Shown here piece after piece: positions 1-5,777 of a DNA stretch of 6,968 nucleotides. The notes below the pieces were generated by a model. The model made no database searches, was not told where the DNA came from, and was given only the letters and a program-made list of their open reading frames with translations. A program made the translations under genes and the position numbers. This DNA is from Candidatus Faecivivens stercorigallinarum. Its GTDB lineage: Bacteria > Bacillota > Clostridia > Oscillospirales > Ruminococcaceae. Position 1 is the first letter of the stretch. Each line of letters begins with the position of its first letter. The stretch is taken from NCBI GenBank assembly GCA_018715465.1, contig DVLN01000089.1, positions 1 to 6,968 of the forward strand, read 5' to 3'.

Positions 1-63
1 AATACAACTTTCCAGCACATGCCCCATCTTTCCCTGACAACCGCAGATGATGATTTTTTTCAT
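1..63 (-). CDS. dapB: 4-hydroxy-tetrahydrodipicolinate reductase, N-terminal fragment (cut by window edge)
   Basis: Only the first 21 codons are present, read leftward from an ATG at 63 and running off the window at base 1. The peptide begins MKKIIICGCQGKMG. A short beta strand followed by G8-C-Q-G11-K-M-G14 is the nucleotide-binding loop of DapB, whose family signature is GxxGxMG. DapB reduces the DapA product with NAD(P)H to tetrahydrodipicolinate in the cytoplasm. A good ribosome binding site (TAAAGGAG at 80-73, 9 bases upstream) supports this start. Position directly after asd and dapA, 46 bases beyond the dapA stop, fits a lysine/diaminopimelate operon. The identification rests on the motif plus context, since the catalytic domain lies outside the window. 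Confidence 0.88.
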   Translation of the reverse strand, partial: MKKIIICGCQGKMGHVLESCI

Positions 64-83
64 GACAGACAACTCCTTTAAAC

Positions 84-97
84 TTCCGCTTTCCGCT
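84..97. repeat. Tandem 7-base repeat in the dapA-dapB gap
   Basis: TTCCGCT occurs twice head to tail (84-90 and 91-97, plus strand; AGCGGAA on the coding strand) between the dapA stop and the dapB ribosome binding site. No hairpin or terminator is evident here. It is probably incidental spacer sequence. Confidence 0.4.
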
Positions 98-109
98 TTT
101 AACTTGATC

Positions 110-1000
110 TCAGCCGATCAAACCATATTCCCGCATGACCTGCGCGAGCTTTTCTTCCGCCTCCGGTGCCATATCCACCAGCGGCAGACGGCAATGCCCG
201 ACATTCCATCCCATCAGGTTCATTGCTGCCTTGACCGGGATCGGATTGACGTCCGAAAACAGTGCCTTGACCAGTTTGTGATATTTCAGCTGCAATTCCG
301 CGCTCCCTTTGACATCCCCGTCCAGATACTTCTGACAGATCTCATGCGTTTCGCGCGGGCAAACGTGAGACAGTACCGAAATAACGCCGATACCACCGAC
401 CGACAGAATCGGAGTGATAATGCCATCCTCACCCGAATAGATATCCAGATCGTCACCACACAACGCTTTGATTTCGGTAACCTGATCAATGTTGCCGCTC
501 GCTTCCTTGATACCGACAATATTCGGGATTTTGGAAAGCTCCTTGCAGGTTGCAGGCTGGATGTTGACGCCGGTACGGGAAGGAACCGAATACATAATAA
601 TCGGCAGGCTGGTTGCCTCAGCAATCGCTTTATAATGTGCAATCAGGCCACGTTGAGAAGTCTTGTTATAATAAGGCGTGACGACCAGCAGGCCATCTAC
701 ACCAATCTCCTCGCATTCCTTTACCATCTTGATTGCAAATGCAGTGTCGTTGCTTCCAGCGCCTGCGACGACCGGGACCCGTCCGGCCACATGTTCCTTA
801 CAGAAACGGATGCACTCCAGGTGCTCCTCCTCTGACATCGTCGCACATTCACCGGTTGTGCCGCAGACGATGATTGCATCGGTTCCGTTTTCAATCTGCC
901 AGTCAATCATCCGGCCAAATTCTGCAAAATTGATACTCCCGTCTTCATTCATCGGGGTAATAATCGCAATACCCGCACCGGTAAAGATTCTCTTTTTCAT
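110..1000 (-). CDS. dapA: 4-hydroxy-tetrahydrodipicolinate synthase
   Basis: DapA condenses pyruvate with aspartate-4-semialdehyde, the committed step to diaminopimelate and lysine. The 296-residue product is a single (beta/alpha)8 barrel of normal family length. Visible active-site features are the GTTGE loop (47-51, with T48/T49), the PYYN segment (Y110/Y111), YSVPSRTG with Y137 and R142, and the Schiff-base lysine K165 in GIKEASG. By alignment from memory to E. coli DapA, two lysine-feedback contacts differ: His53 is E57 and Glu84 is F88, while His56 (H60), Asn80 (N84) and Tyr106 (Y110) are kept. Feedback inhibition may therefore be weak, which is inference. The ATG at 1000 has a GGAGGA site (1012-1007) at proper spacing. 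The gene starts 23 bases after asd and precedes dapB, so all three are probably one transcript. Confidence 0.97.
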   Translation of the reverse strand: MKKRIFTGAGIAIITPMNEDGSINFAEFGRMIDWQIENGTDAIIVCGTTGECATMSEEEHLECIRFCKEHVAGRVPVVAGAGSNDTAFAIKMVKECEEIGVDGLLVVTPYYNKTSQRGLIAHYKAIAEATSLPIIMYSVPSRTGVNIQPATCKELSKIPNIVGIKEASGNIDQVTEIKALCGDDLDIYSGEDGIITPILSVGGIGVISVLSHVCPRETHEICQKYLDGDVKGSAELQLKYHKLVKALFSDVNPIPVKAAMNLMGWNVGHCRLPLVDMAPEAEEKLAQVMREYGLIG

Positions 1001-1023
1001 GTGTTATCCTCCAAAACAAAGGC

Positions 1024-2106
1024 TCAGTCAAAATACCCTTTGACCGCCAGCAGTTCAGCAGTCAGCACTGCACCGCCCGCAGCACCCAACAGGGTATTGT
1101 GCGAAAGGCAGACAAATTTGATGTCAAACAGTTTATCTTCCCGCAGACGTCCAACTTCTACGCCCATACCGCCGTCCATATCACGGTCGAGCTTTGCCTG
1201 AGGACGGTCCGGCTCCTCGAAATAATGGATAAACTGTTTGGGAGCGGAAGGCAGACCCAGATCGTGAATCGGGCTCTTGAACTCTGCCCAGATTTTTTTG
1301 ATCTCTTCAATTTCAGGTTTCTTTTCAAAAGACGCAAAAACTGCCGCAGTATGGCCATCCGATACCGGGACACGCAGACACTGGGAGGTGATCACCGGGC
1401 TGTCAGCATTGACAATTACGCCATTCTCGATATGTCCCCACAGCTTAAGCGGTTCCTGTTCGCTCTTTTCCTCTTCTCCGCCGATGTACGGAATAACGTT
1501 GTCGACGATCTCGGGGAAGGTTTCAAACGTCTTGCCGGCGCCGGAAATTGCCTGATAGGTGCAGGCAAGCACTGTTTTCAGGCCAAAAACGTCACGCAGA
1601 GGCGACAGGGCGGGAACATAGCTCTGCAGTGAGCAGTTGGACTTAACGGTGATAAATCCGCGTTTGGTGCCCAAACGTTTTCTCTGCGCAGGGATGACAT
1701 CAATATGCTCCGGGTTCAGCTCCGGAACGACCATCGGAACGTCCGGTGTGCCGCGGTGAGCCGAGTTGTTGGAAACAACCGGAACTTCTTTGCGGGCATA
1801 AGCTTCTTCCAGCGCACGGATTTCCGCCTTGGGCATATTCACCGCACAGAAGACAAAGTCTACCTGTTCAGCAATCTTGTCGATATCGTTGGTCGCATCA
1901 AACAACACCAGATCAGCCATCGACTCCGGCAGAGGGGTCTTCATCTTCCAGCGTCCTTCTACCGCTTCACGATAGGTCTGGCCGGCGCTTCTGCCCGAAG
2001 CAGCCAAAGCGGTTACATGAAACCACGGATGGTTCTCCAGAAGGGTTGCAAATCTCTGTCCGACCATACCGGTCGCACCAATGATGCCAACGTTGTATTT
2101 TTTCAT
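1024..2106 (-). CDS. asd: Aspartate-semialdehyde dehydrogenase, archaeal/fungal-type
   Basis: Asd reduces aspartyl-4-phosphate with NADPH to aspartate-semialdehyde, the substrate of the DapA encoded next and the branch point to threonine and methionine. The 360-residue product has an N-terminal Rossmann loop GATGMVG (10-16), a catalytic cysteine C158 in SNCS, YQAISGAG (184-191), and R245 and H252 in RVPVSDGHT. SNCSLQS and the overall length point to the archaeal/fungal-like subclass found in many Clostridia, not the E. coli type. Two ATGs lie side by side (2109 and 2106). The second is 9 bases from AGGAG (2120-2116) and is preferred; the first would add one Met. A longer in-frame extension to 2184 exists but would cross the riboswitch terminator, so it is rejected. 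Expression should be controlled by the lysine riboswitch upstream. Confidence 0.96.
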   Translation of the reverse strand: MKKYNVGIIGATGMVGQRFATLLENHPWFHVTALAASGRSAGQTYREAVEGRWKMKTPLPESMADLVLFDATNDIDKIAEQVDFVFCAVNMPKAEIRALEEAYARKEVPVVSNNSAHRGTPDVPMVVPELNPEHIDVIPAQRKRLGTKRGFITVKSNCSLQSYVPALSPLRDVFGLKTVLACTYQAISGAGKTFETFPEIVDNVIPYIGGEEEKSEQEPLKLWGHIENGVIVNADSPVITSQCLRVPVSDGHTAAVFASFEKKPEIEEIKKIWAEFKSPIHDLGLPSAPKQFIHYFEEPDRPQAKLDRDMDGGMGVEVGRLREDKLFDIKFVCLSHNTLLGAAGGAVLTAELLAVKGYFD

Positions 2107-2112
2107 CATTTT

Positions 2113-2120
2113 CCTCTCCT
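2113..2120 (-). promoter_or_regulatory. Ribosome binding site of asd
   Basis: AGGAGAGG on the minus strand lies just upstream of the tandem ATG codons and just downstream of the terminator hairpin. It decides the asd start against the longer in-frame extension. It becomes available only in transcripts that read through the terminator. Confidence 0.8.
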
Positions 2121-2154
2121 TTTCCCATTGCAAAGCGATGTTTTGACGAAAAGT

Positions 2155-2178
2155 AAAAAAACCGGTTGAAAACCGGCT
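2155..2178 (-). terminator. Intrinsic terminator of the lysine riboswitch
   Basis: On the minus strand GCCGGTT (2177-2171) pairs with AACCGGT (2167-2161; outermost pair G-U) around a TTC loop. Seven T residues (2161-2155) follow directly. It sits between the lysine aptamer and the asd ribosome binding site, the usual place for a transcription-attenuating expression platform. Lysine-bound aptamer is expected to favour this hairpin and shut off asd-dapA-dapB. Confidence 0.9.
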
Positions 2179-2210
2179 CGTCATCGCTTATAATAAAGAT
2201 ACTGCATCCA

Positions 2211-2226
2211 GGTGCGCCGTGGCACC
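2211..2226 (-). other. Hairpin between lysine aptamer and terminator
   Basis: On the minus strand GGUGC (2226-2222) can pair with GCACC (2215-2211) around a CACGGC loop. It lies 8 bases past the P1 3' arm, in the linker of the expression platform. The 3' half can alternatively pair with the aptamer core (see findings). Its role is unknown. Confidence 0.5.
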
Positions 2227-2233
2227 AGTTTCA

Positions 2234-2401
2234 GATCAGCTCTCCATCAAACCTGTGATGACAGTCCGGCGTCTCTTAAACGCAGAACCAGGCAAAATGT
2301 AAAAACCCTTACATTTTCCTTCGGCGGCAAACCCTTTTTATGTGTTTCACAGAAGAAGGTTTCTCTCCGCACATATACTCTTGCAGGCCGCACCTCTGAC
2401 C
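2234..2401 (-). ncRNA. Lysine riboswitch (L-box) aptamer
   Basis: The minus strand carries hallmark L-box sequence: AGAGGUGCGG next to the 5' P1 arm, AAGAGUAU (2382-2375), a GGAGA/UUCUGUGAAA segment and GCCGAAGG (2325-2318), all closely matching my memory of the B. subtilis lysC leader. P1 can form between GGUCAG (2401-2396) and CUGAUC (2239-2234), giving an aptamer of about 168 nt, normal for the class. A strong 9-bp hairpin pairs 2317-2309 with 2302-2294, and a 5-bp hairpin pairs 2260-2256 with 2249-2245. A promoter lies just upstream and a terminator just downstream. Its genes asd-dapA-dapB are textbook targets. Lysine should bind the five-helix junction and cause premature termination. 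Confidence 0.95.
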
Positions 2402-2422
2402 AATGGGTATTTAGTTACTCTC

Positions 2423-2451
2423 ATCATATCACCAAACCGACCGGGTGTCAA
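2423..2451 (-). promoter_or_regulatory. Promoter of the asd-dapA-dapB operon
   Basis: The minus strand has a perfect -35 box TTGACA (2451-2446), a 17-base spacer and a near-perfect -10 box TATGAT (2428-2423). Transcription should start near 2416, about 15 bases before the lysine aptamer. The near-consensus strength fits an attenuation-controlled operon, in which initiation is constitutive and the riboswitch makes the decision. Confidence 0.92.
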
Positions 2452-2458
2452 TCGCTTT

Positions 2459-2489
2459 TTGTAAAATATCCGCATTTTGGGCATATTAT
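2459..2489 (+). promoter_or_regulatory. Possible promoter of queA-tgt
   Basis: TTGTAA (2459-2464) and TATTAT (2484-2489) are separated by 19 bases, which is longer than ideal. An alternative is TTGGGC (2477-2482) with GATAAT (2502-2507), also with a 19-base spacer. The divergent queA-tgt pair needs a promoter in this gap, but neither candidate is strong. Confidence 0.35.
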
Positions 2490-2530
2490 GGTGAGCATTT
2501 TGATAATCAGCCGCATCTGGCGGCGGAATG

Positions 2531-2536
2531 GAAGGA
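2531..2536 (+). promoter_or_regulatory. Ribosome binding site deciding the queA start
   Basis: GAAGGA lies 6 bases upstream of the in-frame GTG at 2543. The in-frame ATG at 2528 would put this site inside the coding region and has no good site of its own. The GTG is therefore preferred. Confidence 0.65.
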
Positions 2537-2542
2537 TTTTTT

Positions 2543-3577
2543 GTGTTATTAAAAAGTGATTTTTACTACGATCTCCCCAAAGAACTGATCGCACAGCACC
2601 CGCTCGACAAACGGGACCACTCTCGTCTGATGACGCTGAGCAAAGAGACCGGTGAAATCGGGCACCACCATTTTTACGATCTTGCGTCAATCCTCCGCCC
2701 CGGAGATCTTCTGATTGTCAACAATTCCCGCGTCATCCCTGCCCGCATCTATGGCCACAAAAAGGACACAGGGTCGCATGTCGAATTCCTGCTGCTGGAA
2801 CAGAAAGAAACAGACGTCTGGGAGATTCTGGTCAAACCGGGGAAAAAAGCAAAGATGGGCGTCCGGTACACCTTCGGCGACGGTCTGCTGGAAGCCGAAG
2901 TGACCGATATCTTTGAAGACGGCAACCGACTGGTCAAATTTTATCATGCGCCGGACAAGAATATCTACACCATTCTTGACGAGATCGGGCAGATGCCCCT
3001 TCCCCCCTATATCACTGAAAAGCTGGAAGACAAGGAGCGTTACCAGACCGTCTATTCCAAGGAAGAAGGCAGCGCCGCAGCACCGACTGCCGGGCTGCAT
3101 TTCACCCCTGAGCTGATGCAGACGCTGCAGGACAAAGGCGTCGGTATCGCCGAAGTCACCCTGCACGTCGGATTGGGAACCTTCCGTCCGGTCAAAGAAG
3201 AAAACGTCCTGGAACACAAAATGCACTCGGAACATTACTACCTGTCGGCTGAAACCGCCGCCCGAATCAACGAGACAAAGAAAAACGGCGGCCGGGTCGT
3301 TGCGGTCGGCACTACCAGCTGCCGGACACTGGAAAGCGTCGCGACATTCTTTGGTGAAATTCGCGAAGCGGAAGGCTGGACAGATATCTTCATCTATCCC
3401 GGTTATGAGTTTAAGTGCATTGATGCGCTGATCACCAACTTCCATCTGCCGGAAAGCACACTGATCATGCTGGTTTCTGCGCTGGCCGGCTACGATCATA
3501 TTATGAATGCTTACCGGGTCGCTGTGCAGGAAAAATACCGGTTTTTCAGCTTTGGCGACGCAATGTTTATCTACTGA
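2543..3577 (+). CDS. queA: S-adenosylmethionine:tRNA ribosyltransferase-isomerase
   Basis: QueA transfers and isomerises the ribosyl part of S-adenosylmethionine onto preQ1 at tRNA position 34, giving epoxyqueuosine. From the GTG start it has 344 residues, the normal family length. Conserved family blocks run in order: SDFYYDLP at the N-terminus, GDLLIVNNSRVIPARI, YQTVYSKEEGSAAAPTAGLHF, VTLHVGLGTFRPV, MHSEHYYL, GTTSCRTLES, and ITNFHLPESTLIMLVSAL near the C-terminus. An upstream in-frame ATG at 2528 would add MEGFF, which QueA proteins do not usually carry, and the GAAGGA site fits the GTG better. The gene is the first of a two-gene unit with tgt, whose product makes its substrate tRNA, and is divergent from the lysine operon. 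Confidence 0.96.
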   Translation: MLLKSDFYYDLPKELIAQHPLDKRDHSRLMTLSKETGEIGHHHFYDLASILRPGDLLIVNNSRVIPARIYGHKKDTGSHVEFLLLEQKETDVWEILVKPGKKAKMGVRYTFGDGLLEAEVTDIFEDGNRLVKFYHAPDKNIYTILDEIGQMPLPPYITEKLEDKERYQTVYSKEEGSAAAPTAGLHFTPELMQTLQDKGVGIAEVTLHVGLGTFRPVKEENVLEHKMHSEHYYLSAETAARINETKKNGGRVVAVGTTSCRTLESVATFFGEIREAEGWTDIFIYPGYEFKCIDALITNFHLPESTLIMLVSALAGYDHIMNAYRVAVQEKYRFFSFGDAMFIY

Positions 3578-3592
3578 GAAAGGACCTGACCC

Positions 3593-4723
3593 ATGTACAA
3601 ACTGATCACCATGCAGGGCCGCGCCCGCCGCGGAACCTTTACCACCGTTCACGGCAAAATCGAAATGCCTGCTTTTATGAATGTCGGCACTTCGGCCGCG
3701 ATCAAGGGCGGTATCTCCTCCTATGACCTGAAAGACCTTCACTGCCAGGTCGAGCTGTGCAACACCTACCACCTCCATGTCCGCCCCGGGGATGATCTTG
3801 TCTACCGGATGGGCGGTCTGCATAAATTCATGGGCTGGGATGGCCCCATCCTGACCGATTCGGGCGGGTTCCAGGTCTTTTCGCTCGCCTCGCTGCGCAA
3901 GATCAAAGAAGAAGGCGTCACCTTCGCCAGCCATATCGACGGACGTAAAATTTTTATGAGCCCGGAAATTTCGATGCAGATTCAGTCTCACCTTGGTTCG
4001 ACCATCGCGATGGCATTTGACGAATGCGTCGAAAATCCCTCTACCCATCAGTATTCCAAAAACTCCTGCGACAGAACCGTCCGCTGGCTCAAACGCTGCA
4101 AAGAGGAGATGGACCGGCTCAATTCCCTTCCTGAAACCATCAACCCCCACCAGATGCTGTTCGGCATCAACCAGGGCTGTATTTATGAAGACCTGCGGGT
4201 GGAACATATGAAAGAGATTGCCAAACTTGATCTGGATGGCTACGCGATCGGCGGACTTGCTGTCGGTGAAAAAACCGAGGACATGTACCGGATCATTGAT
4301 GTCGTCACCCCGCATATGCCGACTGACCGTCCCCGTTACCTGATGGGGGTCGGCACACCTGGCAACATCATTGAAGCGGTAGCCCGCGGTGTCGACCTGT
4401 TCGACTGTGTCATGCCTTCACGCAACGCACGGCATGGTCATCTGAACACCTGGCACGGTATCCGCAACATCATGAATGCCAAGTATGCCGAAGACTCCGG
4501 ACCGATCGACACCGAATGCAACTGCCCGACCTGCCAGAGACATTCGCTGGCTTATCTGCGCCACCTCTTCAAAGCAAACGAAATGCTTGCCATGCGGCTG
4601 GCTGTCATGCACAACCTCTACTTCTACAATACGCTGATGGAACGTATCCGCGCCGCGCTTGAAGACGGCACGTTTGACCAGTTCCGTGAAAAATACTCCG
4701 TACTGCTCGACACAAGAATCTGA
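3593..4723 (+). CDS. tgt: tRNA-guanine(34) transglycosylase
   Basis: Tgt exchanges guanine 34 of GUN-anticodon tRNAs for preQ1, the step before QueA. The 376-residue TIM barrel is normal length. Catalytic D89 lies in LTDSGGFQ and the nucleophile D271 in FDCVMPSRNARHG. Zinc ligands are C309, C311, C314 and H340 (CxCxxC, then 25 residues, then H). Base-pocket residues match the preQ1-type enzyme as I recall from Zymomonas: D143/C145 in FDEC, Q194 in INQG, GGLAVGE at 220-226 with a Val and not a Gly, and M251-G252. PAFMNVGT and PSRNARHGH differ from common bacterial forms (PVFMPVGT, PTRNARNGH) and recall a clostridial subgroup. The ATG follows GAAAGGA (3578-3584) by 8 bases. The gene begins 15 bases after queA and is followed directly by a terminator. 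Confidence 0.97.
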   Translation: MYKLITMQGRARRGTFTTVHGKIEMPAFMNVGTSAAIKGGISSYDLKDLHCQVELCNTYHLHVRPGDDLVYRMGGLHKFMGWDGPILTDSGGFQVFSLASLRKIKEEGVTFASHIDGRKIFMSPEISMQIQSHLGSTIAMAFDECVENPSTHQYSKNSCDRTVRWLKRCKEEMDRLNSLPETINPHQMLFGINQGCIYEDLRVEHMKEIAKLDLDGYAIGGLAVGEKTEDMYRIIDVVTPHMPTDRPRYLMGVGTPGNIIEAVARGVDLFDCVMPSRNARHGHLNTWHGIRNIMNAKYAEDSGPIDTECNCPTCQRHSLAYLRHLFKANEMLAMRLAVMHNLYFYNTLMERIRAALEDGTFDQFREKYSVLLDTRI

Positions 4724-4733
4724 ATACAACGCC

Positions 4734-4778
4734 AAAAGGGCAAAAGCTGGATCAACCGGCCTTTGCCCTTTTTATTTT
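4734..4778 (+). terminator. Intrinsic terminator after tgt
   Basis: AAAAGGGCAAA (4734-4744) pairs perfectly with TTTGCCCTTTT (4762-4772). After one A-C mismatch, GCTGG (4746-4750) pairs with CCGGC (4756-4760; one G-U) around an ATCAA loop. TTTTTATTTT follows (4769-4778). It starts 10 bases after the tgt stop. The stem could also act on the convergent minus-strand genes, but the trailing T-run on that strand is only the four bases that belong to the stem. Confidence 0.92.
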
Positions 4779-4799
4779 GATGCTCTTTTATTCAACTAA

Positions 4800-5741
4800 T
4801 CAGCGTGCCGCTGCCTTTTGCAGTTTTTCCATCTCCACAACGCTATGACCACAATGGATCCACAGCGGATAATGACGGTACAGCGTTTCAAAAGCCTCTG
4901 AAAAGTCCCGCACATCTTCCAGTTCCTGCATCGGCAGTCCCATTTCACGTGCCGCATTGACAACCGGCAGCAGCTCGCTGTCCAACTGCATCAGCCCGCA
5001 AACCTTTTCTGCCAATTCAGTCGCCTGACGGGCAATACATCTGAACCGCTTCTGCAAAAATCCGCAGAAATCCGCTCGCTCGGCCGGACGGCAACAATAT
5101 CCTGGTTCGGCAAAACGCAGCATTTCGGTTTTATTCAGCGCCGCACGCGGTTTACCTGCCTGCTGGGCGGCAATACCGGCAATCATCGCTTCCGGCAGAC
5201 CGGCAGCAACCACCTTGTCATCTTTTAGGTAGTAACTGTGCACCGCTGTTCCCAACAGGGCTATATCTTCGCCAAGCGATGCCGGCGCCGTACCTTCATA
5301 CCGGAGCAGCAATTCCTTGACTGTTTTCAGCTCTACAATCCCGTAAAGGGCAGTAAATGCCGCAAGATACCGGCTGAGCCCCATCAACTGACGGCGGGTA
5401 TCGTAAAACGCTTTTTGCAGCACAGACAACGAAAATCCGCTCATTTCCTTACTCAAAACTGCAAGTCCGTCTTTTGACGCCGACGCATATCCCAACCGCT
5501 CAAGTGACGGCAGAGCAAAAGGCTGCATTGGCGTGCGCAGTGCCTTTTTCAGCTGTTTAAACTCTGTTTCTTCAATTGCCATAAGCAGCCGCTCGATCAC
5601 CTTTGGCTGACTGAGGAACTCCGCCAACCGCTGGGCAAGTTCTGCCTTTTTCAGCTTGGAAACACCCGTGCAGCCAACCCTGGCTGCCTCTGCCTTCAGT
5701 TCAGAAACAGTTCTTGCAGATAAATTTTGCTGTATCGTCAT
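4800..5741 (-). CDS. Uncharacterised helical protein with N-terminal Rho-N/SAP-like domain
   Basis: I do not recognise a named function. From the preferred ATG the product has 313 residues. Residues about 8-42 (ARTVSELKAEAARVGC, then GVSKLKKAELAQRL) look like the Rho N-terminal or SAP/HeH helix-extended loop-helix fold, which often binds nucleic acid. The rest appears soluble and helical, with no signal peptide or membrane span. It contains LAAFTALYGIVELKTVKELL, then QQAGKPRAALNKTEMLRF and near the end LYRHYPLWIHCGH. These resemble blocks I recall from Firmicutes proteins that end in SEC-C zinc fingers (LYGI, GKPYYVP, NNTRxWxNxGHTP), but no SEC-C motif is present. The ATG at 5741 follows GGAAAGGA by 11 bases; an in-frame ATG at 5762 has no site. 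The gene is last in a tight three-gene minus-strand group. Confidence 0.82.
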   Translation of the reverse strand: MTIQQNLSARTVSELKAEAARVGCTGVSKLKKAELAQRLAEFLSQPKVIERLLMAIEETEFKQLKKALRTPMQPFALPSLERLGYASASKDGLAVLSKEMSGFSLSVLQKAFYDTRRQLMGLSRYLAAFTALYGIVELKTVKELLLRYEGTAPASLGEDIALLGTAVHSYYLKDDKVVAAGLPEAMIAGIAAQQAGKPRAALNKTEMLRFAEPGYCCRPAERADFCGFLQKRFRCIARQATELAEKVCGLMQLDSELLPVVNAAREMGLPMQELEDVRDFSEAFETLYRHYPLWIHCGHSVVEMEKLQKAAAR

Positions 5742-5752
5742 AACTCTTATAT

Positions 5753-5760
5753 TCCTTTCC
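5753..5760 (-). promoter_or_regulatory. Ribosome binding site deciding the start of the Rho-N-like gene
   Basis: GGAAAGGA on the minus strand precedes the ATG at 5741 by 11 bases. It lies within the first codons of the longer version that begins at 5762, so the shorter start is preferred. The spacing is somewhat long, leaving doubt. Confidence 0.5.
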
Positions 5761-5777
5761 ATTGATCAGCCCTCCGC

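Larger units (their letters stand above)
2107..2542. other. Divergent intergenic region between asd and queA
   Basis: This stretch of over 400 bases holds no protein gene. It contains, from right to left on the minus strand, the asd promoter, the lysine aptamer, a linker hairpin, the terminator and the asd ribosome binding site. The last 90 or so bases on the plus strand must also contain the queA promoter and ribosome binding site. Confidence 0.9.

Noticed and set aside
47..835. 262-codon open frame on the plus strand across the dapB start and dapA
   Set aside because: It is antisense to well-supported dapA, has low-complexity composition and no family resemblance.
1099..1632. 177-codon plus-strand open frame inside asd
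   Set aside because: Shadow of asd; no domain and no plausible ribosome binding site context.
1705..2169. 154-codon plus-strand open frame across the asd start and its leader
   Set aside because: It is antisense to asd and the riboswitch terminator and shows no protein family features.
2107..2184. Longer asd N-terminus from 2184
   Set aside because: The extension would be encoded by the terminator hairpin and U-tract; the AGGAG site and the normal N-terminus both place the start at 2106 or 2109.
2107..2451. T-box leader as an alternative for the asd upstream RNA
   Set aside because: I see no T-box sequence (UGGNACC-type with a following terminator) in the right place, whereas the L-box core sequences and P1 pairing are present.
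2212..2559. 115-codon plus-strand open frame in the asd-queA gap
   Set aside because: It lies opposite the lysine aptamer and promoter and overlaps the queA start; no family resemblance.
2448..2690. 80-codon minus-strand open frame over the queA start
   Set aside because: It is antisense to conserved queA and the divergent promoter region; no supporting features.
2687..4315. 542-codon open frame antisense to queA and tgt
   Set aside because: It lies opposite two clearly conserved genes, has no recognisable domain, and reflects codon bias in the opposite frame.
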